From: Cristatella mucedo
Lineage: Eukaryota; Bryozoa; Phylactolaemata; Cristatellidae
DNA length: 64,000 bases
Assembly: GCA_009760855.2 (NCBI GenBank)
Contig: WPIO01000152.1
Span: 195,501-259,500 of the forward strand
Direction of reading: 5' to 3'
Part shown: positions 42,566 through 52,669 of the stretch, one piece after another
Position numbering within the stretch: the first letter of the stretch is position 1
Layout of the letters: each line of letters begins with the position of its first letter
Translations under genes and position numbers: made by a program
The notes under the pieces: generated by a model
Told to the model about the DNA's origin: nothing
Database searches by the model: none
What the model saw: only the letters and a program-made list of their open reading frames with translations

Positions 42566-43590
42566 TAAATAATAATACTATTTGATATAGCACCCTCAGA
42601 GAACTCAATCTCTTTCTAGGCACTTTATAATTCCTGCAGAGGAATCACGATCGAATAGTTAGTGGTAGCATGCTCAATAAACAACAAGAATAACATGGTT
42701 AGGGGTGACATGCACAGGGTCAGCATGCAAAAAGTACATAAAGAACGAATCATAGGGACCCACTAAATGCTGTGATAAATAGATGCATTTTTAGTTTTGT
42801 TTTAAGGGTGGTCGAGTCAGGGATGCCGTGACGAAAGTCGGGAGTGAGTTCCAGGCTTTGGGAGCATGCGAGTTAAGGCATGGTCTCCAAAGGATTTGAG
42901 TTTCGTATAGGTACACGATTGGATTACGAACAGCGGGTGGTACGATGCTTAGCCTAGTGGTGGTAGTAGATCTAATATGTAGGCCGGAGTCAAAGAATAA
43001 ATTGACCTCAAAAGGAGTGACAGAACCTTGAAGTCGATGCCTTGCTTGACTGGAAGTGATGTGTTGTGGCAACTGCAATGCTCACGCCAAAAAAGTCTAG
43101 ATGCCGAATTTTGCACCAGCTATAAGCACCTGATTGCATAGGCCGTTAGACCAGCAAGCAGTGAGTTACAGAAGTCAAGACAGGATGTCACAAATGCATA
43201 GACCAATTTAGATGTGGTATCCCTGCCTAAACAAGCCCGAATTTTAGCAATGTTGTGTAGCTGAAAGTAGGCAGACTTGACTGTGGAGTTGATGTGGTCG
43301 TCTAATGAAAGGTCACTTTGGAACATGGCACCTAGATTTCGTGCAGCTTATGTTGGCAGAGCCAATTTTGAGTGTTAACCTGTCCCATTTCTGAAGCACA
43401 CTTGGTTTGAGCATAACCAGTAAGTTGTTTTATCATCATTCAATTTAAGAAAGTTTGCTGCCATCCATATACGGATGTCATCGAAACATGCAGCATGGGA
43501 GTTGAGAAAATTCGACGTGCTCGAGGGCTGGGGGGATCAAACCAGAGGTACAACTGAGTGTCGTCTCCATATAAGTGAAAGCCTAGTTTG
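42566..43590 (-). mobile_element. LINE A fragment, minus strand (from RT active site to 3' end)
   Basis: Read on the minus strand, GFHLYGDDTQLYLWFD (active-site box with YGDD, not YADD) lies near 43,575-43,530. It is followed by a broken LNDDKT region, FQSDLSLDDHINSTVKSAYF at 43,326-43,265, DTTSKLVYAFVTS, LLAGL, and a C-terminus with RLQGSVTPFEVNLFF and PKAWNSLPTFV. The 3' untranslated region and tail (AGAACTCAATCTC in reverse; AATAATAC) lie at 42,760-42,566. The 5' end meets a plus-strand LINE A head-on at about 43,590. Confidence 0.88.
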
Positions 43591-44545
43591 TGGTTCAGGC
43601 CCTATCTCAGTGGGACACTCCAGAGTATTGACGTGAATGGAAAAAGATCATCCAAGGAACCTCTGAAATATGGGGTACCTCAGGGCTCCGAGCTTGGTCC
43701 GTTTCTTTTCACGGTTTATACTCTCCCTCTTGCTCATGTGATTGTCAAGCACAATCTAGGCTTTCACTTCTATGCGGACGACACTCACTTGTACCTTTGC
43801 TTTGATCCCTCTCAGCCTTCGAGCACCTCGAATTCTCTCAACTCACTTGCTGCATGTATTGATGACCTCCACACATGGATGGCAGCAAATTTTCTAAAAC
43901 TAAACGATGATAAAACTAGCTTACTAGTTATGGGCAAACACAGTGTGATTCAGAAATTAGAAAGGCTGACCCTCAAAATTGGCTCTGCCAGAATTTCTCC
44001 TGTTGAATTAGCAAGAAATCTAGGTGTCATGTTCCAAAGTGACCTCTAGTTAGACGACCACAGCAGCTCCACAATCAAGTCTGCCTACTTTCAGCTACAT
44101 AACATTGCTAAAATTCGGGCTTGCTTAGATAAGGATACCACATCTAAGTTGGTCCATGCATTTGTGACATTTGTGTCTTGACTTCTGCAACTCACTGCTT
44201 GCTGGCCTACCGGCATGTGCAATCAGGCGATTACAGCTGGTGCAAAACTCAGCAGCTAGGCTTTTTCTGTTGTGAGCTCCGCAGTTGCCACATTACACCA
44301 CTTCTCGCCGACCTGCACTGGCTCCCAGTCAAGCAACGCATCGATTTCAAGGTTTTATCGCTCAGTTGTAGGTCACTTCATTCTTTGGCTCCGGCCTATC
44401 TCTCAGATCTACTCCCCCTCTGGGCCAAGAATCGTACCACCCGCTTTTCGGAATCCAACAGTTAACCAATACCTCGTGCAAACCTCAAATCCTTTGGAGA
44501 CCATGCATGTAGTTCGTATGCTCCCAGAGCCTGGAACTCAGCCGA
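43590..44545 (+). mobile_element. LINE A fragment, best-preserved RT segment
   Basis: An open run of about 150 codons to a stop at about 44,047. In order it reads WFRPYLSGTLQSIDVNG, YGVPQGSELGPFLFTVYT (motif B), HFYADDTHLYLCFDPSQP (catalytic motif C), FLKLNDDKTSLLVMGKH and NLGVMFQSDL, then a stop in place of the next serine codon. Past the stop, SAYFQLHNIAKIRACL, a frameshift near 44,172, and LHSLAPAYLSDLLPLWAKN follow. The copy ends abruptly at about 44,545 inside the WNS region. The usual LINE catalytic aspartates (ADD) are present, but the truncation and stops make it inactive. Its downstream 800 bp mirror the neighbouring minus-strand copy. Confidence 0.92.
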
Positions 44546-44845
44546 GGGCCAGCAGTCGCACGTATCTGCCACGGAGGACTCCTTGTTCACATCCAATCTC
44601 CTCCACAGGCCAGAGAAATGTACGGTTGTCTCGTGACTTGACACACGAGTGACCCAGGTTGCAATCACCTTGCAGACTGGGCAGATCCAAGAGCTTCCTG
44701 GAGACACGCACTTGCAGTACTTGTGAGTGCCGCAAGGGCTCGGACAGCTGAAGGTAGAGGTAGCTAAAGTGTGAAACTCTCTCACGAAAGACATCAGTCT
44801 CCTGAAAGCCTGTCTCCCATTATGATTTTTATTATTATTATTATT
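44546..44845 (-). other. Unassigned segment with a cysteine-rich, zinc-finger-like peptide
   Basis: On the minus strand (about 44,745-44,655) it encodes CPSPCGTHKYCKC, a short linker, then SWICPVC. The W-x-C-P-x-C ending resembles the close of a PHD-type finger. Some CR1-like LINEs are known to carry PHD fingers upstream of the RT, so this may be a LINE remnant, but it could be chance. The frame is continuous with the antisense RT fragment through an AAT run at 44,827-44,847. Confidence 0.3.
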
Positions 44846-45237
44846 GTGCTTGGCGATCACACCGGCAAGAGAGAGGGTATACATTGATAAGAATGGGACC
44901 AAGCACAGAGCCCTGAGGCACCCCATATTTCAGAGGTTCCTCGGATGATCTTTGTCCATTCATAGTATTAATACTCTGGAGTCTTCCACTGAGATAGGAA
45001 CTGAACCATTGCTGTGCAGTGCCAGTGATGCCCTGGCGAGACGAGGGGCACTCAAGAAGAACTTGGTGATCGATGGTATCAAAAGCAGCCGAACGATCGA
45101 GCCTAACAAGCAGAGATACTCTACCCGAGTCTGCACTCCCAAGCAGGTCGTGATACACCCGAAGACTCTGTGGGGTTATTAGCTCTAAAACCAGACTGGA
45201 ACTTATTAGCAAGGTGCTTCATTTCCATATACTCTAG
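44846..45237 (-). mobile_element. LINE A RT fragment, minus strand (motifs A and B)
   Basis: Minus-strand residues include HLANKFQSGFRANNPTES, RVSLLVRLDRSAAFDTIDHQ (RT motif A with its first catalytic Asp), WFSSYLSGRLQSI and YGVPQGSVLGPILI (motif B), ending VYTLSLAGVIAKHN at an AAT run. One frameshift lies near 45,150. This is the only LINE A piece here that covers motif A. It stops exactly where the active-site segment would begin. Confidence 0.9.
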
Positions 45238-45303
45238 TGCCCAGAAAGAGATTAAGTTCTTGATTATGGTGATTATGGTGCTAGAAAAAATATATAAAAA
45301 CAA
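45238..45303 (+). mobile_element. Solo LINE/SINE-type 3' tail
   Basis: GTGCCCAGAAAGAGATTAAG, then a duplicated GATTATGGT and GGTGCTAGAAAAAATATATA. It is opposite in orientation to the adjoining RT fragment. Confidence 0.65.
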
Positions 45304-47359
45304 TGATTACCACTACTATTTTTATTGTTATGACATATATTGCTCCCCTTGCTGAACTTGGGGCAAGCCACCACGTGGCCACTGTTCACTCCCCCAGCTG
45401 CAAGGATTGTCAGGTTGATTCCCAGGTAGGCAAGAGACTGGTGGCTGTGACAGCAGCTGAATCCAACTTTCGAAATGTCTTTCTCTCGAAAGGGGTTTAC
45501 TCTTGCATGGACTTTTTGCCTCCCCCGACGTGGACTGGGTGAACACTACAATGTGTGGCCACCTAGATGGCTTACGTCATTGATCATTTCAAGCTATTAC
45601 CAGACTACTTCTGAAAAACCGATGGCTTGTTCTCGGACTCCCACTAATCGCTATAAAGAATCCTACGTCACTTATCTCATCGACTCTTTGTCTTGCCGTA
45701 GTTGGATAGTTAGTGAACGCTGGGATTTTTGGGCTATGAACAGACTGGCATGGTAGGATAATTATTATTCGTGTCAGAGACACGTTCAAACATAGACGAA
45801 TACACAAACAATGCACATACATTATCATTCAGAGATCACGTCGGTCTGAACATACGCGTAGTTCTTAACTGGGTCAGAATTGCAGCACCGCTTATAGCTT
45901 TATGAGCGGATTTGCTTACACATACAGTAGCTGACATCAGACCTGACCTCTTCTGCAAAGAGCTAGGAGAAGGTAAAGGTCAAGCGATCCATCCATCAAT
46001 CTGCTCAGAAGGAGAGTGCCCAGACAGAATCGGTTGCAGCCACGGCATAACATCGGAAGTCATCACTGGCAATCACAGTTAAACAGCTTCGCTAAATGTG
46101 GTGAATCACCTGTTACAGGCAAAGATTGGCCTTACAATTTAGCAGACAGCAGACTTGCTATTCATGGAAAATGAAACACCGCGAGTAGTGCAAGAATTCC
46201 AGTGTTAGACATATGATAGAGGTAAGATTTTTCACAGGTTGTTACATTGAGACCCAACTATTAAAATTGGCCCATACAAGTCACCTCATTGTTTATTGCA
46301 TGATAAAAGAGGATGACATTGACATCGGCAGTACAGGTTACCTGATTAAACTGTTTCATTGAATAAAATGGTAAAAATGGTAGAAAATATAAAGTGGTAG
46401 AAAAGCCTTAATGGCTATCACAACCACAGTTGGCATTCAGCGATCGTTTGCTTCACGACTCGAACACACGACCTGGGTCGTGAAGTGTGGCTGTGACATT
46501 ACATCGGTACACGATGGATCCAGGCTGGAGTGAATCCCATGCTGCGTTAATAAAGGCTTGTATGTACTACTGCAGTGTTCTGTTATAGGAGCACCCTATC
46601 CCTGTGCTAAGACCCAGAGGCAAAAAATCTATGCAGTAGATAATAATTTGCATATACACAGTGAATACTTTAAACAGCTTCATTTCAGCAGGCTTCCTTG
46701 GTTAGAAGTGTAGTAGTGACCCTTGTGACTAGGCCTGATGACTGACAAACAGCAGCAATACTGATAGCAAGGGAAAGGCTGCACAACGATTGCAAGGAGT
46801 AATTTAATTCAAGGCCTCCGTTGTGGTAATCTGATCAATAGCACAGTGATGTGCTAGACTGAACAAATAAAGACCCAATCTATCGAAAAATTAAGTGTGC
46901 AGTCGGCATTGGCTACCATAGACTAATTGAGTCTGCTAGCCACGATTGCATGGATTCCTGAGCTGTACTGGGTTTGCTAAATTTATCTAGCTTTCCAGAA
47001 TCCATTCGGCACAATTTGGTGAGCCATCTGCTGCATCTAAAAATCATGTGGTTTGACAGTCAAAACGATATTTCTTGCAAATGTTATGCTCCCCTAGTCT
47101 GATGCTTTCGATTAGATGCTAGCAGCAGACTCACCCAGTGTGGCAGCAAATGATCTTTTGAGTGATGTGGAAGGGCAATTTTAGGGCTGCCGTCTGGCCA
47201 AAAGCAACGTGTGGGTAGCAGCATTTGATGAGCTAGAGATGAACGAGGTCTGAACTTGATCTAACAGTCTTAAGTCTTGACGACTCCATTTACTCGATCA
47301 GTACTGATGCATGGCAATGCTGACGGCTTCAATTCTTCTTTCTCGTGCCCTTCCTACCT
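45304..47359. other. Unassigned DNA
   Basis: No gene is recognised. A diverged minus-strand B-box-like GTGTTCGAGTCG near 46,455 could be an old SINE-B, but it is too weak to call. Confidence 0.45.
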
Positions 47360-47480
47360 GGTTACCCTGAATAGTCAAGCAGGCGACTTTCGGCTTCGAG
47401 CTCCACAGCTCTGGCTCCTCCTGCTTTCCAGCTCGGACCCCTTCCTCTTATTGCTTGGAGCCTTTCCTCTCATCCGGCGC
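47360..47480 (+). mobile_element. Possible LINE C-terminal remnant
   Basis: The frame reads QAGDFRLRAPQLWLLLLSS, which recalls the GDRxFxxAxPRLWNSLP C-terminus of CR1/L2-type LINEs. There is no tail or other motif to confirm it. Confidence 0.25.
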
Positions 47481-49654
47481 ATTGCTTGCCTATAATCGTC
47501 ATGATGGCAGTGGTGCCAGTCTCACTGTGCCACTCTAGATATGAACTTAAAGCAGCCATATAGGACACGTGTCTCTTGTAGGGGTTTTAGCTAACAAGTG
47601 AGTGCACATCTAAGTGTTTGTATACCCAGGCATAAAAATCGTGGGAGAAATTGTGACACTGTTATACTGATAAGAAGTACTAATGAGCCTTACTTTAGTT
47701 TCATTTGAAGCAGATTTTGCATTCACTTAAAAGGAGATATGGATAGCCCCCATTTAATTGACCGTGGTGTAGTTCAACTCGGTAGTAACCTAATGTCTTA
47801 TGTCCTGCTTTCCAATCAGTGTGATACTTGCATTGACCACCATAAATAGTCAGTGCTTGAAACCCAAGCCAAGGCTTGGTCAGATCTTAACTGCTCAATT
47901 GGTATTTACGGTTAGACAGAAGAAAATATTTCAGTGAGGTCGCACAGATGCGCACCCTGAACCACCGGCACAGTGTAAATCCAGAGCCACTTCAAGATAC
48001 TCATTCCGATATGCTAGAATCGAAACCTACCGAAGACTACCACAAGTACCACGGCTTGAGGGCTGTGATTTGAATGGTAGACCTACGACTGAACAAACAA
48101 GTGAACCCGTGCCAGCAGTGTCACAATGCCGTCAGAGCACTTTACCATTATTGAACGTGTTGCCTGTTGAAGAAATCACAGTGGAAATACTATTACAGCG
48201 GTTCGTTTGGGTAGATGGAGCTTACTCAAAGGTGGTGCTGCCTTCACCAGGTTTGACTGCAAACTACTCTCGGCACCATGTCTACCACGGTAGGACAAAA
48301 TGCCGTTTTTTGCTCTTTTGCAGTTGTCAGCTTTTTTTGGAACTAGTCTTCCAACGACGGTTTCTTCACGGCATACAAAATTGCCCACATTCATCAAACC
48401 CGGCAGCCCGGAAGCTAAGGGTGCCAGTAGTCGAGCTGAAGCAATCCCATACTCAAATAATGCTACAATCAGGGGTGGCTCGTGGCCATTGCTTGACGTA
48501 TAATTGTCTAGGCGTTGTAGTCAGCACGAGTGGTCAAGGTACCGATTTTCTGCAAAATCATCAGACCTATTCTCACTCTATACTCATCCGTTGGTCAAGT
48601 GTATGGCCACGTAAGTGACCACGAGAGTTTAGGTATCACGACTGGCGACTGCATTGTCATACAAGACCACAGCATAGCTGCATCACTGATAAGAGTGCTT
48701 CGTTGTTAGCTAGATCACTGCTTGCTCCAGTAGCGTCCAGTTGTACACCACTTTTAAAATGAACATTAATCATTGCAGTTACAACACGGTTCCCTGGATT
48801 TCATAGGCTAGGCTGGTGCAATTTGTTATTTTCGTTGGCTAGTCCCGGAAAGCAGATACAGTAGATTTTTAGAACAGCCATTTACTTAGGCTTCTGATCA
48901 GTACGATGGTGCAAGGTCTTAGCTGAGGGCACTCAAGAGCATACACACACGAACACACACACAGGTGCTAATGCATGCATGTATTTATGCAGACATTCTT
49001 GTGAATATGCATAACAGAGAATCAACAAAAACCTACCTTGGCTGGAATGCCATGGAAATTCAGCTATTGTCACAAGACTAAATTCCACTGCAGGGTCACC
49101 AAGTTTGCATTCGTGGAGGACTTTACTACAGGCCCGAAATAGTGTACGATTCAACATGCCGTGGAATCGACTTCGCTAGCATGTATAAAGAGCAAGGATA
49201 CAAACACGATAAGGAGCACAAACACATGGAGGGGCTGCTAGGTCACCTTCTCCTCCCGAGGTGCAGCACCCACACGCTTTACTGGCTGCGGGAAAGCCAA
49301 GTTTAATCTTTTTCCAGAAAAGATGTAGCCCACCATTACAAAAGTCTTTGCCACACCCCTGTAATCGATGTATGCATATGCACTCATAGAGATAAGGCTA
49401 ACACTATCCTAACTCCCACAATTCTGGGGATAGAAGATACCGCAGAAAACGGCCATAACAGTGGGTGCATTTACAATCCAAGCCACATATGACAAGGGCA
49501 ATGGGTGATTGTGAGAAACACAAGGGAAGAGGATTGACTAAACGAACGGAGAAGAGATAGAAGAGATGAGGAAGAGATAGAAAGCGCATGACACACACGC
49601 ACACATGCAAGCAAGATCGGAGCGATTAAGAGGTCTCACACATTTCTACACTTC
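47481..49654. other. Unassigned DNA with unrecognised open frames
   Basis: A plus-strand open frame of about 180 codons at 48,070-48,618 starts with TTG, not ATG, and shows no domain. An overlapping frame after TTTTTGCTCTTTTGCAG (48,305-48,321, splice-acceptor-like) reads GTSLPTTVSSRHTKLPTFIK and onward to a stop at about 48,503. It could be a small exon, but there is no supporting homology. Confidence 0.35.
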
Positions 49655-49884
49655 AAATCACCTACGATCCGTTGACATGACCTTTACTCGTGCTAAAATC
49701 CACCTGATCTTCACAGCATTTGTTCATCCCGTATGGATATTTGTGTGTGCTCATATTTGCGGAAACTTTTAAAGTTATCACTAACCAATTAACATGCTTC
49801 TTTTTCAGCATGCATGATGCTTAAAAAAGAGATCCAGTTCACTTATGATATTATGGTGGTATACAAATAACTTTATTATTAATG
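49655..49884 (+). mobile_element. LINE A 3' end (older subfamily)
   Basis: Matches 51,790-52,073 and 42,425-42,560: AGCATTTGTTCATCCCGTAT, ATCACTAACCAATTAACATG, then AAAGAGATCCAGTTCACTTA and CTTTATTATTAATGG. Another LINE A begins directly after it in the same direction. Confidence 0.7.
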
Positions 49885-49892
49885 GTCATCTG

Positions 49893-51055
49893 GTGAGCCT
49901 TTGAAAAAAGCATACCAAATGGATCTGTTATAGACCCACTCCATTTTAAGAATTAGGCTATTTTCTATGTAATTGCCAATGCAAAATCTTGCTTTTATTC
50001 CTATGCATATGCCTCGCAGCTCTTTGGGTGTTTTGATCCAAGCTTTTCGGCACCACAGATGGCCTTAACTATTTCACAACTTGTATTGCCGACATTTGCA
50101 TTTGGATGGTAGCCAACCTTCATAAATACTTTGACACAAAGACCAACCAAATACTTTGCTAATTCGGGCTTGTTTAGATAAGGACACCACGTCTAAGTTG
50201 GTCAATGCATTTGTAACATCCCGTCTTGACTTCTACAACTCACTGCTTGCTGGCCTACCGGCATGTGCAATCAGGCAATTACAGCTGGTACAAAACTCTG
50301 CATCTAGGCTTGTCTGTCGTGAGCTCCGAAGTTGCCCCATCACACCACTTCTTGCCGACCTGCACTGGCTCCCAGTCATGCAATGCATCAACTTCAAGGT
50401 TTTATCGCTCGCTTGTAGGTCACTTCATTCTTTGGCTCCAGCCTATCTCTCAGATCTACTCCCCCACCAGGCCAAGCATCGTACCACCCGCTTTTCGGAA
50501 TCCATCAGTTAACCAATACCTCGTGCAAACCTCAAATCCTTTGGAGACTATGCATGTAGTTCGTATGCTCCCAAAGCCTGGAACCCCCCTCTAGACTTGC
50601 GTCACAACATCCCCTGACTTGACCACATTCAAAAGTAACTTACAAACACACCTATTTAGGAGGGCATTTAGTGGGTCCCTGTGATTCGTCCTTCATGTGC
50701 TTATTCATGCTGTCACTGTGCATGCTGCCACTAACCACACTTGCATGCTGACCCTGTGCTTGTCACCCCTAACCCTGTTATGTAAAAATAATAATAATAA
50801 TGCACTCGATAAAGCACCCTCAGAGAACTCAATCTCTCTCTAGGCGCTTTATATTTGCTGCAAAGGGAAATGCAATTGAATGGTGAGTAATATCATGCTT
50901 GATAAACAAACAACATGAATAACATTCATGTTGTTTATCAAGCACGATATTACTCACCATTCAATCGCGTTCCCTTTGCAGCAAATGCAAAGCACATAGA
51001 AAGAGATTGAGTTCTCTGAGGGCGCTTTATCAAGTGTTATTATTCTGTTATTTTA
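49893..51055 (+). mobile_element. LINE A copy with internally inverted 3' end
   Basis: Starts at the EPLK ... VPNGSVIDPLHF position (motif B) and is degraded through the active-site region. At 50,156-50,512 it is open: IRACLDKDTTSKLVNAFVTS, YNSLLAGLPACAIRQLQLVQ, LHWLPVMQCINFKVLSLA, LHSLAPAYLSDLL, then a stop. The C-terminus and 3' untranslated region run to about 50,782. There an inverted copy of its own last 130 bp or so (50,783-50,921) is interposed before the normal 3' end resumes (50,922-51,055). Confidence 0.88.
50783..51055. repeat. LINE A 3'-end palindrome, arms of about 130 bp
   Basis: The left arm (50,783-50,921) is the reverse complement of the right arm (50,922-51,055), with scattered differences. 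The junction is AACATGAATAACATTCATGTT. Each arm ends outward in AAT/ATT triplets, preceded by the AGAAAGAGATTGAGTTCTCT tail motif. Confidence 0.9.
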
Positions 51056-51114
51056 AATTATTATTATCAATTATTATTAGTATGCCTATGCATGGAGTCT
51101 AGCCATCCTGTTAA

Positions 51115-51427
51115 AAAATAACCTTTCACTCGATGGTCACATCAACTACACAGTCAAGACCAGCTAAAGTCTGCTATGCCATATTTCCAAATATCGATGA
51201 GTACGTACACTTGTGACATACCATCTGAGCTTGTATTACTCATTGTGGGCATATCTTCCGGCCTGAGCAATAAGGTTCTAACAGTTGATGCCAAACTTCA
51301 GCCAGGCTTGTGTGTGGCGAAAGTCAAAATTGCCACATTGCACCATTTATCCCTGACTCCAACTGGCTACCCACGAAGTACTGCACCGAGTTTAAGGTCC
51401 CGACGTTCACATTTAACTCATTTCATT
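51115..51427 (+). mobile_element. LINE A fragment, left part (split by SINE-A)
   Basis: AACCTTTCACTCGATGGTCA and CATCAACTACACAGTCAAGA correspond to the FxSDLSLDDHI codons. KIATLHHLSLTPTGYPRST follows (frame of 51,310-51,385). It stops at CATTTCATTCGCTGG and resumes after the SINE. Confidence 0.7.
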
Positions 51428-51429
51428 CG

Positions 51430-51577
51430 CTGGTTTGACTCAATTGTTAAGGTGCTCACCTTGATCAAGGTCAAGGTGAATGTAGTTTATGACTAGAGGT
51501 CGTGGGTTGGAGCCAGGTGACATATGTGAAGCACCTGAATAGAGTTTAAGTTATCCTAGGGCGTTATACAAATACAT

Positions 51578-51578
<1 letters not shown>
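51430..51578 (+). mobile_element. SINE-A copy, long-spacer subfamily, inside LINE A
   Basis: Head GGTTTGACTCAATTGTTAAG, extra spacer CAAGGTCAAGGTGAATGTAG, B-box region GGTCGTGGGTTGGAGCC, body CATATGTGAAGCACCTGAAT, and tail TTATCCTAGGGCGTTATACA. The tail is followed by a CA array instead of ATT triplets. Confidence 0.88.
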
Positions 51579-51580
<2 letters not shown>

Positions 51581-51641
<61 letters not shown>

Positions 51642-51648
51642 TATATAT
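51581..51648. repeat. (CA)n(TA)n microsatellite at SINE-A 3' end
   Basis: About 30 CA units with one AA break, then four AT units. It occupies the position of the SINE tail. Confidence 0.96.
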
Positions 51649-52073
51649 GGCTTACTTATCTGAGCCTCTTACTCATTTTGGCTTTATCCTCTCACAACCA
51701 GGCCACACCAATGACTCTGGTCAGATGTGCCTATAACGAACCTAAAATCTTTAGATAATAAGCTTTCAGTTCCTATGCTCCTAAATATGGAGCCCCCTGC
51801 CTGCTGACATCATGATATCCCTTAATTTAGAGAAATTTGAAACAATGCTAAAACATCATTCACTTAGAGCATGTGCTTTGTTGGTGTGAATCATCCTTTA
51901 TGTGTTTATACAGGATGTACATGTTGCAATCGTGCATAGTATTATTACCAATCAGTTGAAATACTTCCTTTTCAGCTTGTGGGAAATGACTGTTTGGAAA
52001 GAGATTACGATTAGTCGAGTATCATAACAAAGCATTATTATTATTATTTTCTTGCTGTTATTATTATTATTCT
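51649..52073 (+). mobile_element. LINE A fragment, right part
   Basis: Resumes GGCTTACTTATCTGAGCCTC (the AYLSDLL codons in other copies). It continues through TTCAGTTCCTATGCTCCTAA and ATCATGATATCCCTTAATTT to the tail AGAGATTACGATTAGTCGAG and ATTATTATTATT at 52,033-52,073. Confidence 0.75.
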
Positions 52074-52156
52074 TAAATGGAGATTACTTCCAAGATGTAT
52101 TACCTTTAGTAAAGACAGCTCAGGTGGTACCCAGCAACATGTGTGGAACGTGCAGT
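52074..52156. other. Spacer
   Basis: Nothing recognised between a LINE A end and a LINE B end. Confidence 0.5.
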
Positions 52157-52337
52157 AAACCCTCCTGACTGTGCTATGCTTCCCACTTTCTCTTTGTTGC
52201 GTGAGACGAAGTCTGTTGGCTACCGAATGCGTACCGAAAGCCGCTTAGGCTGTGAGTGCGCTATACAAAACTCTCCTGCATAACACCCACATAGTCTTTA
52301 TGACTGTGTGGAGTTACAGACGGAGATACATTACATT
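52157..52337 (+). mobile_element. LINE B 3' end, severely 5'-truncated
   Basis: About 180 bp, very close to 39,492-39,672. CTGACTGTGCTATGCTTCCC, TTGGCTACCGAATGCGTACC, GCGCTATACAAAACTCTCCT and GATACATTACATT are all present. The high similarity suggests a young insertion. Confidence 0.9.
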
Positions 52338-52669
52338 AAACCCATACCCACCTGTCTGACCTTCGAAGACGATTGCTGTGGCTTAATCCCTTCATATCTA
52401 GATCAGCATGAGTACCTGTGCCCTTTTGCCTAAGGTCCTCTAAGGACACTTCTTTTGCTGAAGGACTGTTGGCTACAGATTCTTTTCATAAAATTTTTAT
52501 ATTCACTCTAAGAGAACATACTCTCCACTGGGAAGTGTGAGCACACAGAATTTCAGCAGGCACAGGCAAACACAGAACCATTCATACAGTCGCAGCAAAG
52601 GCTTCAAATTTAAGGCCAACAGCTTTCTATAAGTCCCTCACCCTTGTCACTCTACGAAGCACACCGATC
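52338..52669. other. Unassigned DNA
   Basis: Nothing certain. The last part may be the diverged upstream RT region of the next LINE B. Confidence 0.45.

Noticed and set aside
46430-46530. Degenerate minus-strand SINE-B (B-box-like GTGTTCGAGTCG)
   Set aside because: Only the B-box area and a few body bases agree.
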